A stretch of 64,000 nt of DNA from Atrichornis clamosus. Taxonomy: Eukaryota; Chordata; Aves; Passeriformes; Menuridae. Below are positions 1 through 13,415 of this stretch, in pieces; the stretch's first letter is position 1; the number at the start of each line of letters is the position of its first letter. The position numbers and the translations under genes are program-made. Under the pieces are notes generated by a model. It worked only from the letters and a program-made list of their open reading frames with translations. It searched no databases and was not told the origin of the DNA. The DNA lies in NCBI GenBank assembly GCA_013400975.1, contig WBMZ01009464.1, positions 62,001-126,000 on the forward strand, written 5' to 3'.

Positions 1-1527
1 AACCTACACTATGCTTACTTTCTAGCTCTAAAAATATTTTATAACAGAGCAAATATATTTTTATCTGTTTACAATTTCAGTTATACTTAACATTTTCCTT
101 GCACTTCAAGAAGTTAATACAAATGGTTTCTCAAGGAACTAGTTTAATATATTTTGCTCCTTTCTACATATTTCATGTTTTCCCAAGGAAAAAATTATTT
201 TGTAACATCTTTAAAATATTTTGTCTCTGTGATGCAATATTCTACTGAAGTCATGTGTAATTTCTTGGTGTTTTTCTTTACCTCCGTCATGAAGTAAGTC
301 ATAACTCTTAACTGTGTTGAAGACCCACCTCTTATTTGACATGTATTTCATACCTAGCAGAAATTAGATAGATAATAGCAGAGTAGATCACCTTAATTGA
401 GAAGGTTTGCACGATGTGTGACAACATCTGTTTAACTTCTAGCTTCTGATACATGGTAGATACTTCATACGTCCAGAATGACTGTGATCACTTAGAATCC
501 ATTGGACAGAAGTGATTCTGGATTTGTACCAATCACATGTCTGCCATTTACTGGCCTGAAGTGTTGTTCATCAAATGGTGGTACTTATCTGATAATGTTA
601 TACAACGTGTTGAGAAAGAGGCTGGTGGTGAAGGTTGGAAAATCCTGTCAGAGCCACAATAATTCCAATAAATCTACACTGATTCACATCAGCTGAAGTC
701 TGCATTCAGCAATTGCAGATAACTATTTGTAAGATAACTGAGTGTTTTAGCAAATTTTGGATGGAATGCCTTTTTATTTCCTAGAATACTGTACTTCAGC
801 AGAAATGAGAATATTTTTCTTTGATTGCCCCAAGTTTAAATAGATTTGCAACTTCTTAATGAAAAGAAACATTTTAAAATGTAGTTTTCTACAAAGCTTT
901 TTAATTTTATTGTTAGAGTATATGTAGTGCTAATGATGTTTCCAGCATAACAGATGTTGTAATACATATGAACAGTACAGCACTATTTATTTCACCCAAA
1001 CTATGCAAGAGTGACTTAAGTGTCCCTTGTAATTGGTAATGTCATGAAAGAAATCTCTGTTGCCGTCAAAGGCTTGCTTTTTAGGAAAGTAGTTCCAGAG
1101 TTACTTAAACTTCTATTTTGCAGTTTTATTATAGGGCTAGTATATTCTGTGTTGAAAATATTTTTTAATATATTCAGAACTCACAAAATAGGGCTATCTA
1201 ATAAGGAAAGAAGCAGTGTTGGAAAAATAAGAGTAGTGTGGAACGAAGCTTAAACTGATCCAGCAGTAGATTTTTTCAGTTGTATTTTAGTAAGATACAC
1301 ATACGTGGTCAAATCTAAATACTGCTGAATCGTTACAGAAAGTGACAAATCACTTAATCGCCTTCTTTATTGTATGGTGGATCATGGAAAGATACATATG
1401 GCGTAAGTAGGGGCAGGATATCTTTAAGTTGCAGGATTTTTTTAGAGCTCCTTACTATGAGCACTTCTACTTCATTTTCTTCATTAAATACCGTCTGGAA
1501 GAAAAAATGAGAGTTCTTAGGTTTCTC

Positions 1528-1572
1528 ATACTGATTTAAAAAAAAAAAGAAGAGTTTGTCTTAAATCAGTAT
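1528..1572. repeat. Inverted repeat, 12-bp arms
   Basis: The arms ATACTGATTTAA (1528-1539) and TTAAATCAGTAT (1561-1572) are perfectly complementary, separated by 21 bases that begin with an A-run. Possible hairpin; no known family recognised. Confidence 0.6.
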
Positions 1573-3266
1573 ATTTTGTTTCTAATCAAAACCATTCCAT
1601 TGAACTATAACTTAAGCTGTAATCTTTTATTAAAATGGACCAGTGAATCTCCCTTTAAAGATTTCAGTTTTTCAAAAATAAATTATTACAGAATAAATAC
1701 ATGACTGTTTAGTGAAAAAGGAGCAATACTGATATAACAATGGGTCTAACTAAAAAAGCACAGTAACTGACATTTATGTATAAAGCATGTCTTTAGCCTT
1801 AATCAGCTTTAGAAAGACTTTATTTTATGCATACAGGGAAGGATTTGTGGTAAGTATCTTCATTCAGATATTAATGTAGTATAGGTAGAAATCAGAACAC
1901 TTAGGAAATTTAGTAAGGATTATGCATTTTGAATACATTTCAGTTTGAATACATTCCAGTCTGTACTATATTACTGTAAAATACTTTATGTCAGCAGCCC
2001 AGTTACCTTTCTAAAAGAAATCTGTAGGTTTTATCTAATGTCCTTTAAAGGCAGCATTTCTAGTAGATGTCTCATGAGCTAAATGAAATTAAGGCTATAT
2101 ACACCACAGAAGTTTCTTGGTGTTTATCTTGTTAATGTTCCGTACAGTCATTTTTCCATCTTTCCTTCTCTGTTGTCGTTGGGTGGGCAAGGATTGCTAC
2201 AATGAAGGTGTCCGCAAGGGCTTGCTGTACACTTAATATTCTTGGTCACCCACTCCTCCCATAATTTTCCACAGTGAAGCAGAGTTTGGGGTGCATTGTT
2301 CCATTTGCCACCTTTACTTGCAGACTGCCTACATGGTTTCTTCTGTCTGGTGGATTCTTCTTGCAGAGAATCTTAACTCAGTAGTATATATAGTCCCATG
2401 AGTGATAAATCTAAATGACCTAATTTGCTACAATTTCATGAACATTTATTGTAATGTGGTTCTCTAGAGAAATAAGTTTAGCACCTTGAAAATTGCAGTA
2501 GCTTACCTTCTCAAGAGACCAAAAATCACTCAGAAGTCTTTTCCAATCTCTCATTCCTGGGCAAGTAATTGAGAAAATAATAACTAAAAATCTCTGTTAA
2601 CACATGCCATTTGTGAACATATCAAATGTCCCACACTCAGGGTTCAAACTAGGGCAGAAGTCACAGATGAGCAGGAGGTCCAGTTACAAGCCAAGTCTTC
2701 ATTCTAATACAGTTCCTCCCCATTTTTTTCTCCCCTAATCTGGCTGATCTGAATGAAGGACTGTTTGCTGAATGAGTATGTCTGCACTCCATTTAATTCT
2801 CCTGAGCATTTATGTGTTTACATATGCCAGAAAGAAAAATGTAGGAAAGTCTTAATTTATTCTTAAAATAGATTTATTAAAAATTAGAGTCCAGTGTTGT
2901 ATTTTGCACTGTTCAGAAAAATGTGTAAAGAAGTTTTTTTAAAAAGACAAATAAACTACGTTCCATAAGCAATAACCTAAACTAATATAAAAATAAATCA
3001 GTAAGTATAATTGCAACAAGCATAGCACTTAACTGGAGCTATAACTGTGATGTAATACAGCCTGTATAATTTATCAAAGAGGAAACCCAAAGCAATTATT
3101 TCAAACCCAGTTCCTCAAGAACTGCATGATAAATGTATGCACCTTTGGAATCCAGTAAACTTGTGTTTCATTAAAGGCCCTCATACTGCCAAAGAGTGAG
3201 CTCAACTTAATTATGTAGTTTTTATGTCCAGAAAATAAAGTGACTGTTTCCATCTACAGTACAGAA

Positions 3267-3312
3267 TTCAGTACAGAACTGAAGGAGTTATTTGCCTTTA
3301 GATTTCAGTAGA
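3267..3312 (+). repeat. Dispersed repeat copy A (pairs with 6625-6668)
   Basis: Bases 3283-3312 are identical over 30 bp to 6639-6668, and the preceding 16 bases align with a few differences. The core resembles an ancient amniote dispersed repeat I have seen but cannot name. It is not a CR1 3' end. Confidence 0.5.
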
Positions 3313-6239
3313 TAGTATCTCTTCTTTCATTTGGTTGGTTTTAATCTTCTCTTTTTAATATGATAAACCAGTGTTCAAGAACATAAAAGCCAGCTGCCTT
3401 ACAAGGTTTCTGAAAGAACCCAGAACGGTTTAACATCTTGAAAGGCAGTTAAGGCTTAAATGTCTGACTCCTGAACTGTGCTCTAACAGAAAGTGAAAAG
3501 AGTGTTAGTTTTGCAGTGCAGTAGCAAGTGACGTGTCATTTGGTTTTGGATTTTTTCCTCAAAGGATGCTACTTTATTAACTTACCTACAAGGCCTTCAT
3601 CAAATAAAACAGTTTAAAATTATCGAGTGTTAATCAGAGCTGTTCATGTACAATTATTTGTGAGTATCTGGAAAATTTGTGTAAGAGCAAATGATGTGGG
3701 TGAAAAAGGTGAACAATACTGGTAAGGAGGCAGTGGTGAATAGTACGTGAGTGTGTTTTGTTTGGTGCAGTTTTTTCCTCTACAGCTTTCACTTTTGGTG
3801 GTTCTTCTGCTTAATGGTTACGATTTCAGAAGGTTTCTGTCCGGCTCCAAAGTCGTCAGAAGGCTGTCTTCCTCCAGCAGCCTACCATTGCATTAAAATA
3901 ATTACATATGTTTTCTTGGTAGTTTTTTATGTTGAAGTCTTCTTTTTGCCAGTTGAGTAATATTAATGATAGCCGAGACATTAATCTCCAGGGTAGTTGT
4001 GATACAGGCAAGGTGATCTATTCGACTGTGTGATTTCAGGTTTTAATTAAAGACAACTTTTTTTTCTATATTGATCAGAAGAGTGAAATCACAGATTGTA
4101 GTTAGAAGATGGAGAAGGACCTTTCACCCATTTTACGTGATGCCAAGGAAAGTCATTTTTATATCAAAGTTTTTTGCTTGGTTCTTTTTTCTCCTTTCTT
4201 TTTTCTGATCACACTCTTTGGTCTATAAATATACATATTTCAGGTAAGCCAGTAGATACAGTTCACTGTAATGTCTTGATTCAAGACACTGGAGCTGCTT
4301 TCTCTTTGCTTTTTGGAGAAACTCTAGTGCAGAGTTGAGAAATGGCATACTTCCTAAGTAGTATCAAGTCCTCTTTCACACAGTTTCCTCTAATTGCTGT
4401 TTTCTAACATAGCTCCGTGTTTTCATTTGCACTAAGAATTTTGAACTATTTCCAGCCACCCTATTTTAAAGTCGTGAAGCACATATGCTGTATCTGGCAT
4501 TTATTCATAGTATTCAGTCCTGCTCTTCTGCTTCTCCTTTTGTCTGTTCTGTTCCTCTGTGTTCAGCACTTCCCAAAACCTTGTTTTCTCTTCCAGAGTC
4601 ACAGGTGCTGGCTTTGCTGATGATACAGATTGTACCAAAAAAACCTAGCAAGGCTCATTCAGATCAATGTTGTCCAGAATAAGTGATTTCAATGTTGTGT
4701 GGCTTCTGAAAATTAAAAATTAAGATTTGTACAAACACAGAAGGATCTGTTCTAAATTTGGAGAACAGACCACAATATTGTTGCTTGAACAGAGAGTTTT
4801 GTTACCCGTGGTATACCTAACAGTGATTTGTTAGAATTGGCGTAGATGCGAATCACCTGTTGTAAAATACATTCCTATAGTATTTTTGTTTAAAAGGTTT
4901 CTGCAATTACTTTCAGGTTGTACTGAGTTACCAGCTTCTCTCATATTCATATTTCTGTGTGTGGTGTTAACATATGACTGTAACCAAATTGATGATGCTT
5001 ATGTCTTAAGGATCAGCTGAATGATCTATTTATCGTGTTTCTGGCAAGCAGCTTTGTGAGTTTCATTTAGAATTAAGTAAACCTGTTTGGTTAGCACGAA
5101 AAGTAAGTATTTAGCGTGTAGTATTGTTGTCGAAGTTTAAGTGTTGAGATGGGAACTGTAGTGGTGACTTTTTTTTTGTTTAGAATTGGCTTCGTCTTTC
5201 TTAGAAACATGATCTAAAGGCAATGGAAGCAGGAATGGTAAAAGAGAGACTTCTTCTCATTCATAAATTATCTTTTCTTCTATCAGCCTGCTTCCTGGTT
5301 TATCTGCGGTTATTAACCTCACCAGATTCTTCAGTTTCAGCTTTTCTTTTTCAGCCTGACTCAGACAACATACTTTAGGGATTACCAAATATAGTCCACA
5401 GTCAAATTCAGTTCCTGGTATTCTACAAATGCAATTCACAATTTAATTACGAAGGCGTAGAATCACTAGGTATACCCAGCTTCTTCTGTTCTCTAGAAAC
5501 TGTTAAGAATCTCTGTCATCACAGTTTAGAAGGGCCAGCTGTGTCCTGCTTTGTTTAATGCCATCTGCCTATGGCTCACAAGCTCATGGCAAGCTGCCAC
5601 TGTGACACTTGGATGAGTAATTTGGTTTCTCCCAGTGTTCTGCTTGTTGCTTGTTTGAATATCTCTATTTACTTACGTTGGGAGGAAAGACCAGCATTAA
5701 TATGAACAAGGCCTCTTTATGCAGAGGACTACTTACCCCTTCTGTCTTCAGGTTTTTTTGGGGGGTATGTCTTAAAGGTTTAACAGTCAAGTTTTTGTGT
5801 CAAGATGTGGGTACTGTTGGTACATCACTTGGACATTTAATACTGAACTGGTCTTGCTTGTAATAAGGTGCTTCAGGGAGTTGAACATGAAACAAGGCAA
5901 TATGGTGGTGCCTTTACTATGAAAATAATAGTAAAAAACTTAAAGCCATATAGTTAGAGCTGTGTTTTTGTGGTATTTTTACTAAATAATAAATTATTTA
6001 CGTCACCCACAGAACCTCTGTATGAAAATGGGGAGACCAGTATAGCAGCATCAGTTTAAATGTGCTTATAAAATAATATTCTAGGAGTGTTTTTAATATT
6101 TCCCTGGCTTCAGGGTATACAGACTTCCTTTTATAATTGTAATCCTAGGATTTTAGGAGTGTAGGAGCAGACACTGCCCACAGAATACAATTTTTAAGGA
6201 TATCATTTCCCATCCTATCTCTTCTTTCTTGTTGCTATT

Positions 6240-6315
6240 ATTTTGGGTTGGTTTTTTTGTTTGGTTTTTGTTAGGCTGGTTGGCTGATTTTGGTTTGGGG
6301 GGTTTTTTTGTGGCA
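6240..6315. repeat. T/G low-complexity tract
   Basis: This is a run made almost entirely of T and G (GGTTGG, TTTGGTTTTTG and a G-run), giving a proline- and lysine-rich shadow ORF on the minus strand. Such tracts are common in bird introns. Confidence 0.7.
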
Positions 6316-6624
6316 CATACAACACAAAATGCACTCAGGAGCTGTACTTTGTATGAACACAAGTACAACTTGTAAATTAAGGCCACTGAATTCACAGTAG
6401 TGCTCACAGAAGGGGATTGCAGGGCATTTTTAACATACAAAACCTGTAATTAGGCAACACAGCCTTTCAGACCATTATTGTTGTTCATCAAATATAAATG
6501 GTTGATGGATTTCCAGTATGGTCTGATACGATACAAGGCAAAGAGAAGACACAACTTCCAAATCTCTGTAAGACGCTGATGGAGTTTGCCTGATTTATCT
6601 TGTTCATGTAGGAATAGTGCTCAT

Positions 6625-6668
6625 TCAGTAAGAATTACAGGAGTTATTTGCCTTTAGATTTCAGTAGA
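6625..6668 (+). repeat. Dispersed repeat copy B (pairs with 3267-3312)
   Basis: This is the second copy of the element at 3267-3312, in the same orientation and 3.36 kb away. The shared block ends at TTTCAGTAGA in both; flanks beyond it are unrelated. Confidence 0.5.
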
Positions 6669-9600
6669 CAGAAGATGAGGCTGCTAAACTGTTGAAAAAT
6701 TAGAGAATTACATTTTGTTGTTTATTCCCCCTCTTTGTCCTCTGTCATCTTACTTGTTTCTTGACATGAAAGTATTAGTGACACACCAAGTATATTGCCA
6801 TTGATCCTGTAAGTTGTAAAGGTGTAGAAGGTTGTGTATACTTCAAGGTTGATAATGATTGAACACTTCATGTATTTTTCTTCATCAAAGGCTTTGCTTG
6901 CAGTTACAGCAGTGGAGTTGCACGGAGGCATGACAGAGTTTGTGGATGCCTAATACAATAAATTATGTGGGAGAAGAACAAACAGTGACACACCTCTGAA
7001 AGCATTGAGACACCAACCACAAATGTGTATGAACACACTTAATTTGATGACCCTGCTTGTCAAACCCTTGGTCTTCATTGGGTCAGAATATGATTTCTAA
7101 TTAAACTTCTGTTTCCTTTCAAGAGCCTGTATTTTAACAGACTTAGCTAACTGATTTCTTCTCTAAGGTGTTTTCCAAATGGCACGTACCTCACATGCTC
7201 TTCAGAGCTGAGGCAATGTTTGGGACCCTCTCAGCCCTGTGCAATACCTGTGATACTGTGGTGCCGGAGGCAGAAATGGATTCTGCAGACCACCAGCCAC
7301 AGAAGAGTTCACAGGCAGAGCCTCTTGTTCCTATCCAAACAGTTTTGTTCTTTATGTGGTTTTTTCCCTCCATTATACTTGAGTCATATGCTGACCCTCA
7401 GGAGGAAACACTGCAGATACTTCTGGCTTTTTGTGGCTTAAATTGAAAAGGGTATGGCCTACCAAGTGCAAAAGACTTGCTGACCTCAAAATGATAACGT
7501 TTTTCTCTTAAAGAATAGAATGATTTTACTGCTCTATGATTAGTGTTTTATGAAAGGTAAATGAGATTACTGATCCAAATTTGCATTTAGATAAATACTT
7601 CTCTTGGTGGTGAATTACTGGGACCTCTGGATGTACTGGTAACTTTCTCTGTCATAGGTCCCCTCAATAAGGAAGACTTTAATGTACTGCAGAAAGCTGA
7701 ATTTTGAAAAATAATAAAGACTTCTTTATCAAAGAAAAAGACAACTGATTACTGCATGGAAAAGATCTTACAGCAGAATTTGATAACCTGTTTTCTAAGA
7801 GGTTTATTTTGTGTTTGTTGGGATTTTAAGGCCATATTCTAAAATTTTAAACAGTTCAATATACAGCAGTTTAAGTTACAGCAACTAATGTGCTATAAAA
7901 GGAAGTTACTGATACAAGGAAGATGCAGGGGAAACAGCACTGAAATCTTCTGAAAAACATAAGTTCTGTGGTTCCTTTGTGCCATGACACAAATAAGAGG
8001 AGGTTTAGTATTTTCTTAGAACTGTACTGTGAATTTTATAGCTTTCCTGCAATTGATTTTTACTATTTTATTATGCAGTGAAAAGTAATGCACCAGTGTG
8101 ACACCAGTGTAGTGAATTATTCAGCTACTACAAATCCGTTATAATCCACAGCCAGTGGATTTTGGTTAAAAACTAAGTTTTGACTGTAGGACAGAGATTG
8201 CAACCGAGAGTACTTTATAGAGTAGGCAGTGCTCTAACACTGTAATGTTGATGTCTGAACCAATATATAATTCAATTTAGATCATAAAATTCAGACTTTA
8301 TTACAATGGGCATCCCATGCTACTTCCCACAGTTACCCAGTTAGCATGCATTGTTAAGTGTTCTCTCTGTCTGCTCAGTGTTGGGCTTTTAACTAAATGT
8401 CGTTTAAATCAACCATTTGAATATATATTAGAAACAGCATCAAAATAGTAGTGTGAAAGAAAGTGCACTAACACACAAAGAAGATGGCAAAGCCACATGC
8501 TTATCATGTGTTACCCAACTTTCCAGCCTTTTAAAATTTTACCCTCCTCTGACAGTATTTTCATGTTAGGAGTTGATGACAATTAAGGTGGAGTGTTTTG
8601 TCCTGCACAAGACTCCAGCTACTTTGTATGTTACATTGCAGAGGTTGCTGAAGGACAGCAGTGGTTGCATACCTGGATGCACAAACTGTCAGGTCCTGAC
8701 TGTGGCATGGGCTGTCAGGTCATTCACCATCGTTGCAAATTAGACTGACTGTGGGGCTGTGGTGCTTTTGCAGATGTAGTCATCAGTGCTTCCAAATAAA
8801 GTGTTGAGTGGCTGCAAAACCATTGTAAAGCTGCTTCTGGTTCCTCCCCTCCAGCAGTGTTCTCTTTTCTTTGATTAATAATGTCCTGACCTACCTACAA
8901 CATGCAGAAGTGTTCCTGGTTGGAGATGTGTTCTGCAGGTGGGGTGATTACACGAAATCAAAGTACTATAATTACCCAGTGAAGCTAAATATTATTCATA
9001 TTTAATCCAATTTGTGATTCATTTTAGGCCAGAAGTCTGAATTAAAATAGTTATCTTCCCTGTCTAAAAAGTCATTAGGGTCATTTTGGTATTGAGAGAG
9101 AGTTTAAAGCCCTCTGATGAAAAAAAATCTTAATGATAGCATCAGATGATACTTGGTCAGGGAAAGAGTGCTCTGTTAGCTTTTTTTAACAAAGTCCTTT
9201 ATTTTTTTACTAAGGTTAATTAATTATTTTGTTTTAAAGACTAATTACAGATTATTCTTGTTAACCATCCAGTTCAGTCTTACTAGCAGAATTTGCATTA
9301 ATACTGTAATTCCAATTCAAAATGTTTGTGTGCATGTTGTAGTTCCATGCTGATTTCCAAAGTAGCTGCCTGTCTCTGATAATACTTGTGAACAGGGTAG
9401 ATAAGGCCTATTAATAAATGTTCTTTCTGGATAGCAGGATATAACTCAAACAGCCTGTCTTTTCTACATCAACAGCTTCCCTAAATTAACTAGATAAATT
9501 TGTTTTGAAGATTTTCTGGGAAATTGCCTTGGACATTTCTGGAACAGGCAGACAAATAAAAGACAGAATTAAGAGGGTAAATGTGGATATTTGTGGCTAA

Positions 9601-11198
9601 GTAGAACCTGTTGACTCCAGGACACTCGATGAGATTCACAGTATGTGACTGTTGACTTCATCTGTAGTTCTTCATTTCCTTGCTGTGTCTTGGAGAATCT
9701 CCAGAGTATATTGAAGAGCAGGCTTAGGTGACTAAATTCAGCAACCTCACTATACTGGTAATGAGGAGACAGTTTTTCTCAATAGACTGTTGTGACTTTT
9801 CTACCTGTTTTGTTCAATTCCCACAAGCTTCTTCCAGACACAATTTAATCAAAATTAATTCAAAAAAGCTCTCAATTTTGTTTACCTTCGCGTAGATGTC
9901 AGTCTTATTGAAAACACAGGCTCTTATAAGCCATTTAGATTAATAAAAATGTACTATAAACAAACAAACATAACCCTTCAAAAATCTATTTCCTCTCATA
10001 TGATGACTAATGGTACATTTATAAAGACCATGTCTTATTTCTCTTGGGAGTCTCATCCAATTGTGCTTTGGCAGATCAATAAGCTTTCCCAAATGGTTGT
10101 TAAAAAGTCTACTGTGACCTCTCACAGTAAACACTGAATAGTTAGTAAGCAGAGTTAATCACTGAAAAATACATATTAATCAATTTTACCCACACCAGGC
10201 AGCAAAGTAAGTAGCTTTTCAAGCTCTTATTTTAAACATGTGTTTTATTGTTTTTATTTCTTCCTTCCTAATGATATAAGTTGGCAGCATGTTTTAGGAG
10301 ATTGGTATTTTGTTGGAAGCCTTGAAAGAGGAGTCAGCAGTGTTTTGCCATCCTCCTTTAAATAATCTCTTCTTGGCATCTGATACCAGCCAGCAGAAAT
10401 ACAGTCAATTTCTAGGAATGGGAAGATAGTACCTAATTTATAAAGAAGCTATCACTTTTTTAGGTCACACATGGCATAAACCTTTTTTTTTAATTTTCCC
10501 TCAAGGCATGTTTCAAATAGTTACTCATCACCATGGTATAATATGTCTGTGGTTTCTCTAGAGAAAATAATGTTGGGTTGCTATCTTTAACATCCTGAGG
10601 CTAAATTCATTCTTGTGTGACCCTGTTCTAAACAACAACTTTTGAGATTACTTTTTGCCCCCTTACTTCAGGCTTGGCAACTCATTGCTCTAAACGTCGA
10701 GGGATTAACGAACACACTTGAAATCAGTAGGTGATAGGGTGTCATGTATCTTTGCATGCCTAGGGTAAATCTGAAGCTCATTTTCAGAGTTTACTTCCAA
10801 GAAATGAGGTAATTGTTTAGAAAGACAATCTTCTTGGTTGGACAGCAGACAAATGCAACTATTTAAGTTAGTTGCAATTTTTGCAGAGGAAAATTCCTGC
10901 TGGAATCATTCATTATTTTGAAAGGGACCCTCCCAGTTTTCTGATATTTCTGGAAATAACTGATTTGAAATAACTGCCTCTACTGGTATGTATTTGTCAG
11001 CAGAGGGCACTATCCTCCTTTAAAAATAAAAAGGTGGGCCTTAAAAATATGGAGGTGAAATGCTTTTCTTTTAAATGCTATTTTTAAAAAAAACTTAACC
11101 ATGTGACAATTATAATTAGTATTAATTGTGTAGAGGATTATTTTTCATGTAATACTTCCTCTTCTGAATTGAAACACAGATGTGATTACATGATTTCT

Positions 11199-11730
11199 TG
11201 TCATGGTTTAACCCCAGCCTGCAGCTAAATACCACGCAGCCTCTCAATCACTCCATCCATGGTGAGAAGGAGAGTAGGGGAAAAAATATTAAACCTTACG
11301 GGCTGAGATAAGAACAATTTAATAATTTAAACAAAATAAAATATTATCATCATAACAAAAATAATAATAGGAATGAAACCCAAGAGAAACAAGAGATGCT
11401 CAGGACCTACTGAACGATGCCCACTCCGTCCTCCGGCAGTGATTGGTGCCTCGCAGCTGACTCTCCCCAGTTTATATACTGGGCATGACATTCTTTGTAT
11501 GGAATATCCCCTTGGTAAGCTCAGATCAGTTGCCCTGGCTGTGCTCCCTCCTGGTGTCTTATGCACCTGCTGGCTGGAAGAGCATGGGAAACTTGATTTA
11601 GGGTAAGCACACTTGGCAGCTAAAGCTAAACTAAAACATTAGTGTGTTATCAACATTATTCTCATACTAAATCCAAACCTGTATAGCTGCTAAGAAAAAA
11701 CCAAACTTTATCCCAGCCAAACCCAGGACA
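11199..11730 (-). mobile_element. Solo LTR of an avian endogenous retrovirus (ERVL-like), minus orientation
   Basis: This 532-bp element is bounded by TG at 11199 and CA at 11730, with imperfect inverted termini (TGTCATGGTTT and its counterpart TGTCCTGGGTTT on the other strand). Read on the minus strand, a TATA-like AGTATATAAA lies at 11471-11480 and a poly(A)-type ATTAAA at 11318-11323, followed by TTGTTCTTATCTCAG. This order (promoter, then poly(A) signal) fixes the orientation. It resembles an LTR family abundant in birds that I associate with ERVL; the family name is not certain. No gag, pol or env sequence and no second LTR are present, so it is a recombination remnant. Flanking bases TTTCT and TTCCC match at only three of five positions, so the target duplication is decayed or misplaced. 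Confidence 0.85.
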
Positions 11731-12424
11731 TTCCCTTAAAAAGATCCTGCTGTTTGTTGCTCTGTGCACATCCTATGTTCACCATAGTTTCTTCTCTAGA
11801 TCTTAAATGCAGTACAGTCTCTGCAGTTTCTTTGTGTAAGCAAGTAGACACTCAACTGACTGAATCAAGTGGCCATGACCTCCGCTCTGTGAAGAGGCAT
11901 ATAGTCTTTTCAGTTCTAGCTATTTGAATCCATGAAACCAAGCAAAGCTCTTGCTGTTCTTATTCTTAAAAGGTCTGTAGTGCAGGACTAAGGCTTTGTA
12001 CGGGAGTGAGGTTCACAGGAGTTCTGTTCAATGGTATGCTTCTTAAGTGAGAATTCTCATACTGAAGCATTGTCCTTCTATTTTATTTCTTTTTCGAATG
12101 CACTTAGTCTTGTACTGCAGTAGTTGACTGAGGGAGCAGATTCTTGGAGGACTGTGAAGTACAGCCAGTTATTTTGCTTGAAAATTGTATGAAAATTTCA
12201 GTATGTCCATGATTCCATAACATTTTCTTCAAGAAATTCAACTAAACCACTATGCAAAAATTTGGTGGAAAAATTTGCTATTTGCAAGACGTATTGATCA
12301 CTGTTCTTCAAAAACAGTGAAGCCTGTTGTAATGCACCAAAACCCTGTGATATGTATAAAGTAGAAGAAGGACTAGTTAAAAATGTCAGTGGTTTATCCT
12401 AGCTTCTTAGAAAATTACTGTAGA

Positions 12425-12480
12425 TACTGGCAGGTAGATTTTTTCTTTTTTTTTTTCCCTTTTTTTCTTTTTTTTTTGTT
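12425..12480. repeat. Poly-T rich tract
   Basis: This tract is almost all T with a few C and G bases, immediately before the duplicated block around the N. Such tracts often break assemblies, which fits the artefact beside it. Confidence 0.75.
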
Positions 12481-12789
12481 TATCTTTTTATTCCTAACCC
12501 CTGCTGGTTTATAGATTCTTTTAAAAAAATACTAATTTCCTGTAGACAAAGCAGGTTGAAAATGCTTTTCAGGAAAGATGGGTTTGTTACCATGTGCTCC
12601 AATGCTTTGAATACTGTTTTCTGATGATAAACTTGNGTTTATCTTTCCTAACCCCTGCTGGTTTATAGATTCTTTTAAAAAAATACTAATTTCCTGTAGA
12701 CAAAGCAGGTTGAAAATGCTTTTCAGGAAAGATGGGTTTGTTACCATGTGCTCCAATGCTTTGAATACTGTTTTCTGATGATAAACTTG
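12478..12789. repeat. Near-identical direct duplication flanking a single N (probable assembly artefact)
   Basis: Copy 1 (12478-12635) and copy 2 (12637-12789) are the same sequence apart from a 5-base difference near the start (TTTTTATTCC versus TTTCC). They are separated only by the ambiguous base at 12636. Lack of substitutions across about 150 bp of neutral intron, and the N at the junction, suggest two overlapping contig ends joined without merging rather than a real tandem duplication. Confidence 0.85.
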
Positions 12790-13214
12790 TCAGGAACATG
12801 CTGCTGAACCATTTGGATGCTGAGGAAGTGTGGTGAAATGGAAAATGCATCCCTCAGTCTGGGCTTGGCATTGTTCCCTGCTCAGTGCTGTTAAAAACTG
12901 CTTTTAAGTCTGCTGCAGTTTATAACAGCTGAATACAGATAGTTGAGTTTACCAAAGGTAAGTACACCCCCCGCTCCCACCTCTGTATTTACTGCATGTA
13001 AGCTTGACACAGTAGTTCTAGTGACTCTTACCTGGAGTTTCAGTTGGAATAACACTAAGAAGCAGTCCCCTAGTTCACGTTTTTTCTCCTTGTTTATGAA
13101 CTGCTCTGGTTACCTCTAGAAACAATGGTATATTTTCTTCTATATTTGTGCATATAGTAATTATTTGTAGGATTACTGCTCAATAATTTCTTGAAGATTT
13201 CGTCTTAAAAGTGG

Positions 13215-13268
13215 TCCTCAGGAGAAAAAAAAAAAAAACACACAAAAAAACCACAGGGAAAAAAAGAT
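13215..13268. repeat. A-rich low-complexity tract
   Basis: A-runs are interrupted by CAC and CC between 13223 and 13265. It lies about 50 bp from the 3' end side of the minus-strand CR1 fragment at 13317 and has no coding content. Confidence 0.6.
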
Positions 13269-13316
13269 AAACCCCCTTAGGACATGGATATTTTCCTGAA
13301 AATGTGATTGTATATA

Positions 13317-13415
13317 CGTAGAATGGCCTGGTTGAAAGGGACCTTAAAGATCATCTAGTTCCAACCCCCATGCTGCATACATCTTACACTACACCAGGTT
13401 GCTTAGAGCTCCATG
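13317..13415 (-). mobile_element. CR1 LINE 3' end fragment, minus strand
   Basis: GGGACCTTAAAGATCATCTA followed by GTTCCAACCCCC is the reverse complement of the standard CR1 3' UTR, and continues into ACACCAGGTTGCTTAGAGC. Only about 100 bp remain, and the terminal 8-bp repeat is reduced to one degenerate unit. Confidence 0.88.

Noticed and set aside
12532..12756. Minus-strand ORF containing an unknown residue and a repeated peptide
   Set aside because: It spans the N and both copies of the probable assembly duplication.
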